In this document: piece after piece, positions 1 to 6,458 of the stretch
Position numbering within the stretch: the first letter of the stretch is position 1
Layout: each line of letters starts with the position of its first letter
NCBI GenBank assembly: GCA_027619675.1
Contig: JAQCHG010000071.1
Coordinates: 1 to 7,381 of the forward strand
Reading direction: 5' to 3'
Origin: Cyanobacteriota bacterium
GTDB lineage: Bacteria > Cyanobacteriota > Cyanobacteriia > Phormidesmidales > Phormidesmidaceae
DNA length: 7,381 nucleotides
Translations under genes and position numbers: made by a program
Notes under the pieces: model-generated
What the model saw: only the letters and a program-made list of their open reading frames with translations
The model's database searches: none
What the model was told of the DNA's origin: nothing

Positions 1-1
1 C

Positions 2-64
2 CATGGCTGGATCAGCGTCAGCGGCGACGGGACCCTGGCCCGCTGGTTGTGGCCCCTGCCGTAG
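2..64 (+). CDS. C-terminal end of a gene entering from the left, possibly a WD40-repeat protein (partial)
   Basis: Reading from base 2 gives 20 residues, HGWISVSGDGTLARWLWPLP, and then a TAG stop at 62-64. The piece ISVSGDGTLARW resembles the last strands of a WD40 blade, where an SxDGTLxxW pattern is typical. Large WD40 proteins are common in filamentous cyanobacteria. The other + frames over this stretch give Arg/Pro/Ser-rich sequence that looks like nothing known, so this frame is the best candidate for the real gene end. Only the tail is present, so the family call rests on one partial blade and is tentative. A beta-propeller of another type is equally possible. Confidence 0.45.
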   Translation, partial: HGWISVSGDGTLARWLWPLP

Positions 65-68
65 GTCC

Positions 69-96
69 TCCGTCCCGACAGGTCCATCCCGACAGG
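69..96. repeat. 14-bp tandem duplication just after the upstream stop codon
   Basis: Two adjacent 14-base units (69-82 and 83-96), each TCC[G/A]TCCCGACAGG, match at 13 of 14 positions. The duplication starts 5 bases after the stop codon at 62-64. It is probably a simple local duplication. No function can be assigned. Confidence 0.55.
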
Positions 97-307
97 AAAG
101 TCGAAGATTTCAGCGCCTCTTCCCAAAGTGCCAATTGTGTCATGGGGGTGGCTGGTGTAGCTTGTTAAGCAGGCTATACCGTTGGTGTAGAATCGCGACG
201 CCCCAGCCCTCCAAAATCTGCCGATGGATTGCAGAATTTGGCTAGGCAGGGGCCATTCTGGGTGATCACCAGGCAGTATTGACCACGGAAAAGGGTGAGG
301 GCGCAAG

Positions 308-1222
308 ATGGCGAACGAGGACTATCTCACACAGTTACGCGCAGGGGTAGATGCCTGGAATCAATGGCGGCAAGATCACCCCGACACCATGGTGGATCTG
401 ACCCGAGCCAACCTCAGCAATATGGATCTGAAGGGAGCCGACCTCAGCGGGGCCGACCTCACCCGAGCCAACTGCATTGGGGTGGTGCTGACGGCAGCCA
501 ATCTCAAGGGGGCGACCCTGACCCGCACCGATCTCAGTGGGGCCGATATAAACCAGGCGGATCTCAGCGGAGCAGACCTCACCAAAGCGAACCTGCTGGG
601 GGCCGACCTGGCCAACACCAATCTGAGTCAGGCCAATTTAACCGGGGCTAATCTCAATCGATCCGACCTCAGCGGGGTCAACCTCAACCAAGCCAACCTC
701 ACCCAGGCCAGCTTGATTGGGGTGGAGCTAAATAAAGCTGATCTCAGCGAGGCCAACTTCACCAGGGCTAATCTCAAGCGGGTCGAGTTGCAGCGTGCCC
801 GTTTAGCCAAGGCCAATCTTACCCAGGCCAATCTGGCCGATGCCCGCATGTTGAACGCTGACTTCACCGATGCGGTCCTTCGTGAAACCAACCTGAGTGG
901 GGCACGCCTCAACCGCTCCACCATGATCCGCGTCGATTTCACCGATGCCAACCTCAAGGAAACCAACCTGCTGGGGGCGGATCTCAGCCATGCCCTCTTT
1001 AAAGACACCCTGCTGACGGAGGCGAACCTCAGCGGAGCGAACCTCAGCCATGCCAACCTCACGGGTCAAGATCTCAGCGGGTTGAACCTAGCGGGCACCA
1101 ACCTCAGCCAGGCCCAGTTGGTGGGGGCGAATCTCACCGGGGCCAACCTAGAGGAAGCCGTGCTGGAAGGCACCGACTTAAGCCAAGCCACCCTGCCGGA
1201 CGGCACGGTTCAAGACGCCTAG
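308..1222 (+). CDS. Pentapeptide-repeat protein, 54 uninterrupted repeats
   Basis: This 304-residue protein is almost entirely a right-handed quadrilateral beta-helix. Residues 1-28 form a short N-terminal cap (LRAGVDAWNQWRQDHP), of a type that often precedes pentapeptide repeats in cyanobacterial proteins. Residues 29-298 divide into 54 consecutive pentapeptides of the form A(D/N)LSG / ANLTx with no register break, about 13.5 coils. The last six residues are GTVQDA. Leu, or occasionally Phe, Met, Ile or Cys, occupies nearly every central position. No signal peptide, membrane segment or extra domain is visible, so it is probably cytosolic. The ATG at 308 has a GAGG at 297-300, seven bases upstream. 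The gene ends one base before tsaB, which suggests co-translation. The specific role is unknown: some pentapeptide proteins mimic DNA and bind gyrase, but most cyanobacterial ones are uncharacterised. Confidence 0.96.
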   Translation: MANEDYLTQLRAGVDAWNQWRQDHPDTMVDLTRANLSNMDLKGADLSGADLTRANCIGVVLTAANLKGATLTRTDLSGADINQADLSGADLTKANLLGADLANTNLSQANLTGANLNRSDLSGVNLNQANLTQASLIGVELNKADLSEANFTRANLKRVELQRARLAKANLTQANLADARMLNADFTDAVLRETNLSGARLNRSTMIRVDFTDANLKETNLLGADLSHALFKDTLLTEANLSGANLSHANLTGQDLSGLNLAGTNLSQAQLVGANLTGANLEEAVLEGTDLSQATLPDGTVQDA

Positions 1223-1223
1223 C

Positions 1224-1904
1224 ATGGCGATGCTGGGGCTAGCTATTCACACCAGCAGCCCAGGGCTGGGGTTGGCCCTCGGGGGTGGGGGACAGCCGCT
1301 GCGATCGCACACCTGGCCCTTGGGGCGAGACCTCAGCACCCAGTTACACACCCACCTCCAGGACTTTATCGCCCCCCACCGCTGGGCCGACTTGGCTTAC
1401 ATCGCCGTGGCCAAAGGCCCCGGCGGCTTTACCGGCACCCGCATCGGTGTCGTCACCGCCCGCACCCTGGCCCAGCAATTGGAGATTCCGCTGTTTGGCA
1501 TTTCCAGCTTGGCGGCCATGGTCCCTAGGGATCCGGCTGCGCCCCCGCCTGGGGACGATCCCCTAGGGGGGGCAGGCGGTGCTGAATTGTCCGAGATCGC
1601 CGCCCCGCCCATCGCCGTGGAACTGCCTGCCCAACGGGGGGACGTGTTCGGCGCGATTTACACCGCCACGGGGTCTACCCTCCAGACTGCTTACCCAGAC
1701 ACGGTGCTGCCCCAGGCCGACTGGGAAGCGGTGCTGGCCCAGTGGCCCGTCCCCTGCGATCGCCGCGTGGCAGCGGGGGATCTCTCTGGCACCGTCACCG
1801 CCGTTCTGACGTTGGCCCAAGCCCGCTGGCACCAGGGCGATCGGCCCCATTGGTCCACGGTGCTGCCTTTCTACGGCCAACATCCCGTCCAGGGGATGGG
1901 GTGA
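1224..1904 (+). CDS. tsaB: tRNA threonylcarbamoyladenosine biosynthesis protein TsaB
   Basis: TsaB is the non-catalytic partner of TsaD in the cytosolic complex that makes t6A at position 37 of ANN-decoding tRNAs. The 226 residues open with LGLAIHTSSPGLGLAL, the first strands of the ASKHA fold, and carry the TsaB hallmark GPGGFTGTRIG at residues 65-75, followed by LAQQLEIPLFGISSLAA. Residues 133-146 (ELPAQRGDVFGAIY) occupy the place of the family's DARxxEVYxAxY segment. The usual Asp in the first motif (xDTS) is His here. Residues 101-128 are a Pro/Gly-rich insertion lying over a palindromic DNA element. The ATG at 1224 is one base after the pentapeptide stop and has no Shine-Dalgarno, so initiation probably depends on translational coupling. 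A second ATG at 1230 is a possible start. Confidence 0.92.
   Translation: MAMLGLAIHTSSPGLGLALGGGGQPLRSHTWPLGRDLSTQLHTHLQDFIAPHRWADLAYIAVAKGPGGFTGTRIGVVTARTLAQQLEIPLFGISSLAAMVPRDPAAPPPGDDPLGGAGGAELSEIAAPPIAVELPAQRGDVFGAIYTATGSTLQTAYPDTVLPQADWEAVLAQWPVPCDRRVAAGDLSGTVTAVLTLAQARWHQGDRPHWSTVLPFYGQHPVQGMG
1523..1569. repeat. Nested palindromic element inside tsaB
   Basis: CCCTAGGGATC at 1523-1533 faces GATCCCCTAGGGG at 1557-1569, an inverted repeat with one-base indels whose arms each contain the palindrome CCCTAGGG. Inside lies a smaller hairpin, CCCC (1543-1546) with loop GCCT and GGGG (1551-1554). The element falls in the Pro/Gly-rich segment of TsaB that the family normally lacks, so it may be a small repeat that entered the gene in frame. 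Confidence 0.45.
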
Positions 1905-1909
1905 ATTTA

Positions 1910-1931
1910 CCCCACCCTTGGGGAGGCTTTT
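1910..1931 (+). terminator. Possible short terminator after tsaB
   Basis: CCCCA (1910-1914), loop CCCT and TGGGG (1919-1923) form a perfect 5-bp stem six bases after the tsaB stop. After AGGC come only four T (1928-1931), so it is weak by intrinsic-terminator standards. It is placed correctly to end the pentapeptide-tsaB transcript. Confidence 0.35.
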
Positions 1932-2058
1932 GGGGATTTGGGCATCTTGGATACGAGGTTGATACATCCTGGGTGCCAGCGTATCCCCTGCTCTATCGGT
2001 AGGGGCAGTGTCCCTGCACCCACTGCGCTGGGGTTGCGTGGTTGCCGCTAAGCCCCAT

Positions 2059-2079
2059 CCCTGGGCCTGCGGCCCTGGG
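2059..2079. other. Strong GC hairpin in the spacer after tsaB
   Basis: CCCTGGGCC (2059-2067) pairs with GGCCCTGGG (2071-2079) around the loop TGC. This gives eight G-C pairs and one T-T mismatch. No T-run follows directly, although a pyrimidine-rich stretch begins about 12 bases later. It could end or stabilise a transcript, or belong to a dispersed repeat family. Confidence 0.45.
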
Positions 2080-2103
2080 CTGACCCCCGGTCTTCCCCTT
2101 CCT

Positions 2104-2163
2104 TTGATCAAGGCAAAATACGACCTTCATAAAGGTGGCGGCTGAGTGTGTTTTTTCTATAAA
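2104..2163 (+). promoter_or_regulatory. Weak candidate promoter region upstream of the FAAL gene
   Basis: TTGATC (2104-2109) lies 18 bases before CATAAA (2128-2133). A better -10-like TATAAA lies at 2158-2163 after a run of six T, but with no good -35 box. The heptamer ATAAAGG is repeated exactly 30 bases apart (2129-2135 and 2159-2165). This is the most AT-rich part of the spacer and lies 160-220 bases before the FAAL start. It is only a candidate. Confidence 0.25.
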
Positions 2164-2322
2164 GGCTACCTACGTGCCCCCTCCCTTCCCCAGCCGTCTG
2201 TGCCACGATGCACTCAGTTTGGCGGATGATCTCTACCTCCATCGGTCTCGTGCCTACGGGTTTCAGCCCCCTGCCTCATGGGTCGTTTGCCGTTTGTTTT
2301 TCCTAGAGAGTCCTGCAACGCC

Positions 2323-4149
2323 ATGGTTCAGTCTCCCCCTGCCCCCCAATTTGCCACCCTGGTTGATTTGCTCCGCCATCGCGCCCAGCATCAGCCCGAT
2401 CAGCTGGCTTATCAATTCCTAGAGGACGGCAAAAAAGAAGCGGCAGCCTACACCCATCAAGCCTTGGATCAGCAGGCGCGGGCGATCGCTGCCCTGTTAC
2501 AGCAATCCGAAGCCAAGGGCGAACGGGCGCTGCTGCTCTATCCCCAAGGGGTCGAGGTGATGGCTGCCTTCTGTGGTTGCCTCTACGCCGGGGTCATTGC
2601 CATCCCCGTACCACCCCCAGACGCGGGGCGCATGAAGCGAGCCTTGCCCCGCCTACGGGAAATCGTCAAAGACGCAGCGGCCAGTTACGTCCTCAGCACT
2701 CAGCGCATTATTGAGCTTTTTCAAGAGAGTGATGTCGAGTTTCCAGAATTCGACACCATGACCTGGATCGACACGGAACAGGTGGATTTGTCCCTAGCGG
2801 ATCAGTGGCAAGATCCCCAGGTAGATAAGGATGTGTTGGCCTACCTGCAATACACCTCCGGTTCCACCTCAGTGCCCAAAGGGGTAATGCTCAGCCACTA
2901 CAACCTGATGCACCACTCCGCCTACCTCCAACGGGCCTGCGGCTATACCCCCGACGGGGCCACCGTCACCTGGATGCCCTACTTCCACGACTACGGCTTG
3001 GTGGAAGGGCTGATCCAACCCCTCTACACCGGGGTGCCCTGCTACATCATGTCCCCCCTGGCCTTTGTCAAGCGGCCCCAGCGCTGGCTGGAGGCGATTT
3101 CTAAATACGGGGCGACCCACAGCCAAGCCCCGAACTTTGCCTACGACCAATGTGTGCGGCGGGTCAAACCTGCCAAACGAGAGGGGCTAGACCTCAGCCG
3201 CTGGAAGGCCGCAGGGAATGCGGCGGAGCCCATCAACCCCCGCGTCATGCGGGAGTTTGCGGAAGCCTATGCTCCCCATGGTTTCCAGTGGACCACCTTT
3301 GCCCCCGCCTACGGTCTGGCGGAAGCCACCCTGCTGGTATCGAGCAAGCCCGTGGGCACTGAGCCCGTCATTTTGCCCGTCAATGCCGATGCCCTAGAGC
3401 AGGGAAAGGTGGCCCTCGCCGCCGCTGGGGAAGCTTGCCGCGACACCGTCAGTTGTGGTCAGTTGGTGTGCGAAACCGAGGTGGTGATTGCCAACCCCGA
3501 CACCTATGTCCGTTGCCAGCCCGATGAGGTGGGCGAGATTTGGGTGGCGGACCCTGGGGTGGCTGCTGGGTACTGGAAGCGACCCGAGGTCAGCCGCGAA
3601 ACCTTTGGGGCACGGCTGGCGGGCGAGTCCGGTGGTCCCTATCTGCGCACGGGGGATCTGGGCTTCCTGCGGAAAGGTGAACTCTACATCACCGGACGTA
3701 TTAAGGATTTGATCATCATTCGGGGCACCAACCACTATCCCCAAGATATTGAGTGGACGGTGCAGCACCTCAGCGATGTGCTGCGGCCTGATTACGGAGC
3801 CGCTTTCTCCATCATTGATGACGGCGAAGAGAAGCTGGTAGTGGTCCAGGAAGTGGAGCGCCAGCACCAGCTCACCCTCAATGGGGAAGAAATTCTGGCG
3901 GACATTCGCCAGGCCATTTCCGAGGTCCACGAGTTGCAGGTCAGCGCGATCGCCCTGGTGAAATCCGGTAATGTGCTGAAAACCTCCAGCGGTAAAATCC
4001 AGCGCCGTGCCTGCCGCAGCAGTTTCCTAGCGGGCACCCTAGAGGTCATCGCCGACTGGAGCGAAAACCCTCGGTTTTCCTCAAAAATGCGGGACTTCAG
4101 CAACGACATTGAATCCCTCGCCCGTCAGGTCCAAACCTCCCATTCCTAG
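2323..4149 (+). CDS. Stand-alone fatty acyl-AMP ligase (FAAL)
   Basis: This 608-residue member of the adenylate-forming superfamily activates a fatty acid with ATP and, unlike acyl-CoA synthetases, usually hands the acyl-AMP to a carrier protein. Motifs in order: YTSGSTSVPKG (177-187, P-loop-like A3), then FHDYGL; RPQRWLEAISKYGATHSQAPN, the classic FAAL segment; YGLAEA (330-335, A5); RTGDLGF (442-448, with D445); GRIKD (458-462, hinge A8); and SSGKIQRR with catalytic K558. The length fits a single-domain FAAL, and no carrier or condensation domain is fused. The ATG at 2323 (MVQSPPAPQ) was chosen over the in-frame ATG at 2278 because the extra 15 residues are not family-like and a GAGAG (2306-2310) precedes 2323. 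The dehydrogenase and ACP genes follow. The ACP encoded at 6162 is the likely acyl acceptor. Confidence 0.93.
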   Translation: MVQSPPAPQFATLVDLLRHRAQHQPDQLAYQFLEDGKKEAAAYTHQALDQQARAIAALLQQSEAKGERALLLYPQGVEVMAAFCGCLYAGVIAIPVPPPDAGRMKRALPRLREIVKDAAASYVLSTQRIIELFQESDVEFPEFDTMTWIDTEQVDLSLADQWQDPQVDKDVLAYLQYTSGSTSVPKGVMLSHYNLMHHSAYLQRACGYTPDGATVTWMPYFHDYGLVEGLIQPLYTGVPCYIMSPLAFVKRPQRWLEAISKYGATHSQAPNFAYDQCVRRVKPAKREGLDLSRWKAAGNAAEPINPRVMREFAEAYAPHGFQWTTFAPAYGLAEATLLVSSKPVGTEPVILPVNADALEQGKVALAAAGEACRDTVSCGQLVCETEVVIANPDTYVRCQPDEVGEIWVADPGVAAGYWKRPEVSRETFGARLAGESGGPYLRTGDLGFLRKGELYITGRIKDLIIIRGTNHYPQDIEWTVQHLSDVLRPDYGAAFSIIDDGEEKLVVVQEVERQHQLTLNGEEILADIRQAISEVHELQVSAIALVKSGNVLKTSSGKIQRRACRSSFLAGTLEVIADWSENPRFSSKMRDFSNDIESLARQVQTSHS

Positions 4150-4159
4150 AGCCATACCC

Positions 4160-4211
4160 AGGGGAGCCTTGCTCCCTTATCGGTCTCCCGAACGGGACAG
4201 CCGCTGCGGCT
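4160..4211 (+). other. Three hairpins in a row between the FAAL and dehydrogenase genes
   Basis: First, AGGGGAGC (4160-4167), loop CTT and GCTCCCTT (4171-4178) form an 8-bp stem with one G-U pair, 10 bases after the FAAL stop. Second, TCCC (4186-4189), loop GAAC and GGGA (4194-4197). Third, AGCCG (4199-4203), loop CTG and CGGCT (4207-4211). No T-run follows, so this is not a standard terminator. The cluster may set mRNA processing or stability, or attenuate downstream expression. It ends four bases before a possible GTG start at 4215. Confidence 0.5.
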
Positions 4212-4271
4212 AGGGTGAATCCCGAATATCCTGCCCTCTCTACCGCCTCCCTCATCGATCTGGACAGCCCC

Positions 4272-6074
4272 ATGACCTCTCTCAAGCAATACCAACTGGC
4301 CGCAGCCCTAGAGCGTGATCTGGGGCATCCGGCGATCGCCGACAACCCCCTCTCCTTCCAACGCACCGCCGAAATTGACGAGCAGGAAACCTTTCCCGAA
4401 GCGGAGGTGGCCTGGCTCTACAACTGGCAACTCCAGCACTACTACATCCCTACCCAGTGTGGCGGTAAATTCACCTCCTTTGAGGAATTTGTGGGGTTTG
4501 TGCGGGTGATGGCCCGCCGGGATCTCAACATCACCATTGCCTTCACCACCATGTTCTGGTCCTTTTTGACTTGGATGGCGGGCACCGATGCCCAGAAGGC
4601 CAAGCTAGCCCAGTACATGCAAGAGGACCACGGCACCATGTGCCTGGCCTATTCTGAGCGAGACCACGGCAGCGATCTGGTGGGGGGCAGCGTCGTGGCC
4701 CGCAAGGTGCCCGGCGGTTATCGCCTCACGGGGGAAAAATGGCCCATCAACCGGGCCACCCGTTCCGGCATCACCTACGTGCTGGCCCGCACCAACGAAG
4801 AAGGGGGCAACCGGGGCCTGTCCCTGTTCATGGTGGATAAGCGGGAGATCAACCCCAACGAGTACGGCAACAACCCCAAAATCAAAACCCACGGCATTCG
4901 CGCCGCCGACATGAGCGGCATCTACTTTGAAGACTGCTTTGTCCCCGACACCATGCTGCTGGGGCAGGAAGGCCAGGGGCTAGAGTTGGCCCTGAAAGGC
5001 TTCCAAATCACCCGTGCCCTCTGCGCCGCCTTCTCCCAGGGAGCCGCCGACACCTGTCTCCGCACCACCCTCAACTTTGCCCTCAACCGCCAGCTCTACG
5101 GCAAAACCGTGTGGGATATGCCCCACGCCCGCCGCACTCTGGTGAATGGCTTCCTCGACATCCTCACCTGCGACTGCGTTAACCTTGCCGCTGCCCGTGG
5201 CTTCCACGTCGCCCCTCGGCAGTTCAGTGTCTGGTCAGCGGTGGACAAGTACTTCGTTCCCGTCACCCTAGAGAACATGCAGCAGGACATCTCCGTAGTG
5301 CTGGGTGCCCGCTTCTACATGCGGGACGAGCATGACCACGGCGTCTTCCAAAAGATGCTGCGGGACAGCTCCATCATCAGTGTCTTTGATGGCAGTTCTG
5401 TGGTGAACCTGCACGCCCTGATTTTGCAGCGGCGGCAATTGGCCAAAACCCGAGGTCGCCGTAAGCCCAAAGACATCGAAGCCATCAATGCACGGTTGAA
5501 AAACAGCTTTGATCTGAACACAGACCTCCCCCCCTTCGACCCCACCCAGCTTGAGTTGATCAGCCGGGGGGCCGACGATGTGCCCCAGGGGTTAGAGTCC
5601 GCCCTAGAAGCCCTGGAGGCCCTCACCCCGGCGGAGGTGGATGCCACCGTTTTGGGTTGCCTGAAGCAGCAGGGGCAGCAATTGCTCCAAGCCCTGGATG
5701 ACCAGGATGCGGCGATCGCCCAAAGCGCCTTTGAACACGGCCACGATCAATCCTTTGAGTCCTTTGAACAGGCCAAACACTATTGCCGTATCCATGCCGC
5801 CACCGCTTGCCTACATATGTGGCTGCACAACCGCCGCCATCTGGGCGAGTTCTTTGCCCAAGGCCAATGGCTGGTCCTGTGCTTAGACCGACTCTTAGCC
5901 CAGTGGCTCCCCACCCGCCCAGCGGTGCCCGAGACCTATTACGCAACGGTAGAAGCGGAACTGTTAAGCCTGTACAAGGCTGAGCAAATGTTTTCCATCG
6001 TGCCCTTCCAACTGGCCACCTTGCCTGCCGCTGACCCAGTGCCTCCAGCCCCCGCTGCCATGGCCATCCCCTAG
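4272..6074 (+). CDS. Acyl-CoA dehydrogenase-family flavoprotein, probably acting on ACP-bound acyl chains
   Basis: Enzymes of this family use FAD to form an alpha,beta double bond in an acyl thioester. The 600-residue protein has YSERDHGSDLVGG at 127-139 (the family's FAD/substrate loop), LTGEKWPINRATRSG after it, and helix G with FQITR (244-248). RDSSIISVFDGSS, beginning at R364, aligns with the RDAKIxxIYEGT segment of classical members. That alignment puts D373 where the catalytic Glu normally sits. The VLGARFYM segment (343-350) replaces the usual LGGxGY. Beyond about residue 400 a roughly 200-residue helical extension makes it larger than the usual 380-residue enzyme and similar in size to VLCAD/ACAD9. 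Position between FAAL and ACP suggests acyl-ACP as substrate (inference). The start is uncertain: ATG 4272 (MTSLKQYQ) is preferred to GTG 4215, whose 19 extra residues look unlike the family and which follows directly on a hairpin. Confidence 0.88.
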   Translation: MTSLKQYQLAAALERDLGHPAIADNPLSFQRTAEIDEQETFPEAEVAWLYNWQLQHYYIPTQCGGKFTSFEEFVGFVRVMARRDLNITIAFTTMFWSFLTWMAGTDAQKAKLAQYMQEDHGTMCLAYSERDHGSDLVGGSVVARKVPGGYRLTGEKWPINRATRSGITYVLARTNEEGGNRGLSLFMVDKREINPNEYGNNPKIKTHGIRAADMSGIYFEDCFVPDTMLLGQEGQGLELALKGFQITRALCAAFSQGAADTCLRTTLNFALNRQLYGKTVWDMPHARRTLVNGFLDILTCDCVNLAAARGFHVAPRQFSVWSAVDKYFVPVTLENMQQDISVVLGARFYMRDEHDHGVFQKMLRDSSIISVFDGSSVVNLHALILQRRQLAKTRGRRKPKDIEAINARLKNSFDLNTDLPPFDPTQLELISRGADDVPQGLESALEALEALTPAEVDATVLGCLKQQGQQLLQALDDQDAAIAQSAFEHGHDQSFESFEQAKHYCRIHAATACLHMWLHNRRHLGEFFAQGQWLVLCLDRLLAQWLPTRPAVPETYYATVEAELLSLYKAEQMFSIVPFQLATLPAADPVPPAPAAMAIP

Positions 6075-6161
6075 GCAAATGATGCAGGGCTTACCCTGTT
6101 GCCCCGCCTTGCCCCCCTGGGCAATCTAGACCGATTCCTGATCTCCACTCACCTAGAACCT

Positions 6162-6458
6162 ATGAACCCTACTGCCACCCAATCCCAAACAGCAACTTCC
6201 CCCGTTGAAGCGATTCAAATCTGGCTGGTGCAGCAACTGTCGGAGGTCCTTTCCCTAGATCCCGCCACGGTGGATGTGACCCAACCCCTGACCCGCTACG
6301 GGCTAGATTCCATTGATGCCGTCACCCTAGTGGGGGATCTAGAAGACTGGCTGGATGAAGAACTGCCCTCCACCCTACTGTGGGACTACCCCACCATCGC
6401 CAAGGCTGCCACCTATCTGGTGGAAGAACTGGAAGTCTCTGTGGACACGGGAAATTAG
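6162..6458 (+). CDS. Acyl carrier protein (phosphopantetheine-binding)
   Basis: This 98-residue single-domain carrier protein carries the attachment motif YGLDSIDAV, with Ser50 as the expected 4'-phosphopantetheine site. It is followed by the acidic helix II/III region (LVGDLEDWLDEELPSTLLWDYPTI) and the closing helix IAKAATYLVEELE. The DS-I-DAV form and the WDYPTI segment are typical of PKS/NRPS-type stand-alone carriers rather than the housekeeping AcpP. The first 13 residues are a Thr/Ser/Gln-rich tail. The ATG at 6162 was chosen although it lacks a clear Shine-Dalgarno. A TTG at 6099 in the same frame would add 21 residues unlike the family. The gene lies 87 bases after the dehydrogenase stop. 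It probably carries the acyl group activated by FAAL and presents it to the dehydrogenase and perhaps the MBOAT protein. Confidence 0.93.
   Translation: MNPTATQSQTATSPVEAIQIWLVQQLSEVLSLDPATVDVTQPLTRYGLDSIDAVTLVGDLEDWLDEELPSTLLWDYPTIAKAATYLVEELEVSVDTGN

Larger units (their letters stand above)
1905..2322 (+). other. Gene-free spacer between tsaB and the FAAL gene
   Basis: No credible coding sequence is seen in these 418 bases. The open frame that runs from about 2135 into the next gene has no family-like sequence and is out of frame with it. The stretch holds a terminator-like hairpin right after tsaB, a strong hairpin at 2059-2079, and AT-richer sequence at 2101-2165 with weak promoter-like boxes. 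The 160 bases before the FAAL start show nothing clear except a weak ribosome binding site. The size and content suggest a transcription-unit boundary here. Confidence 0.5.

Noticed and set aside
162..193. TTGTTA and TAGAAT as promoter of the pentapeptide gene
   Set aside because: The spacer is 20 bases, too long for a standard sigma-70 type promoter, and no better -35 box is nearby.
3..245. Open + frame of 80 residues at the left edge
   Set aside because: The product is Arg/Ser/Pro/Cys-rich with no family resemblance, and it overlaps the more convincing gene tail that stops at 62-64.
261..270. Perfect palindrome GGTGATCACC before the pentapeptide gene, considered as an operator
   Set aside because: Ten-base palindromes are expected several times in 7 kb by chance, and it matches no regulator site I know, such as NtcA.
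376..1069. Long reverse-strand frames across the pentapeptide gene
   Set aside because: They arise from the repetitive codons of the real gene. The products are Leu/Arg/Ser repeats mirroring the sense repeat and have no start context.
1563..2111. Reverse-strand frame of 182 residues over tsaB and the spacer
   Set aside because: Low-complexity Gly/Pro/Arg composition, most of it antisense to a solid TsaB gene. It is explained by high GC content.
2278..2322. FAAL start at the upstream ATG 2278
   Set aside because: It would add 15 residues unlike FAAL N-termini and has no Shine-Dalgarno. ATG 2323 gives the usual beginning.
2135..2422. Open + frame of 95 residues before and across the FAAL start
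   Set aside because: It overlaps the FAAL N-terminus in another frame, has no clear ribosome binding site and no recognisable family.
4215..4271. Dehydrogenase start at GTG 4215
   Set aside because: The 19 added residues are not family-like and the codon directly follows a stable hairpin. It remains possible but is less likely than ATG 4272.
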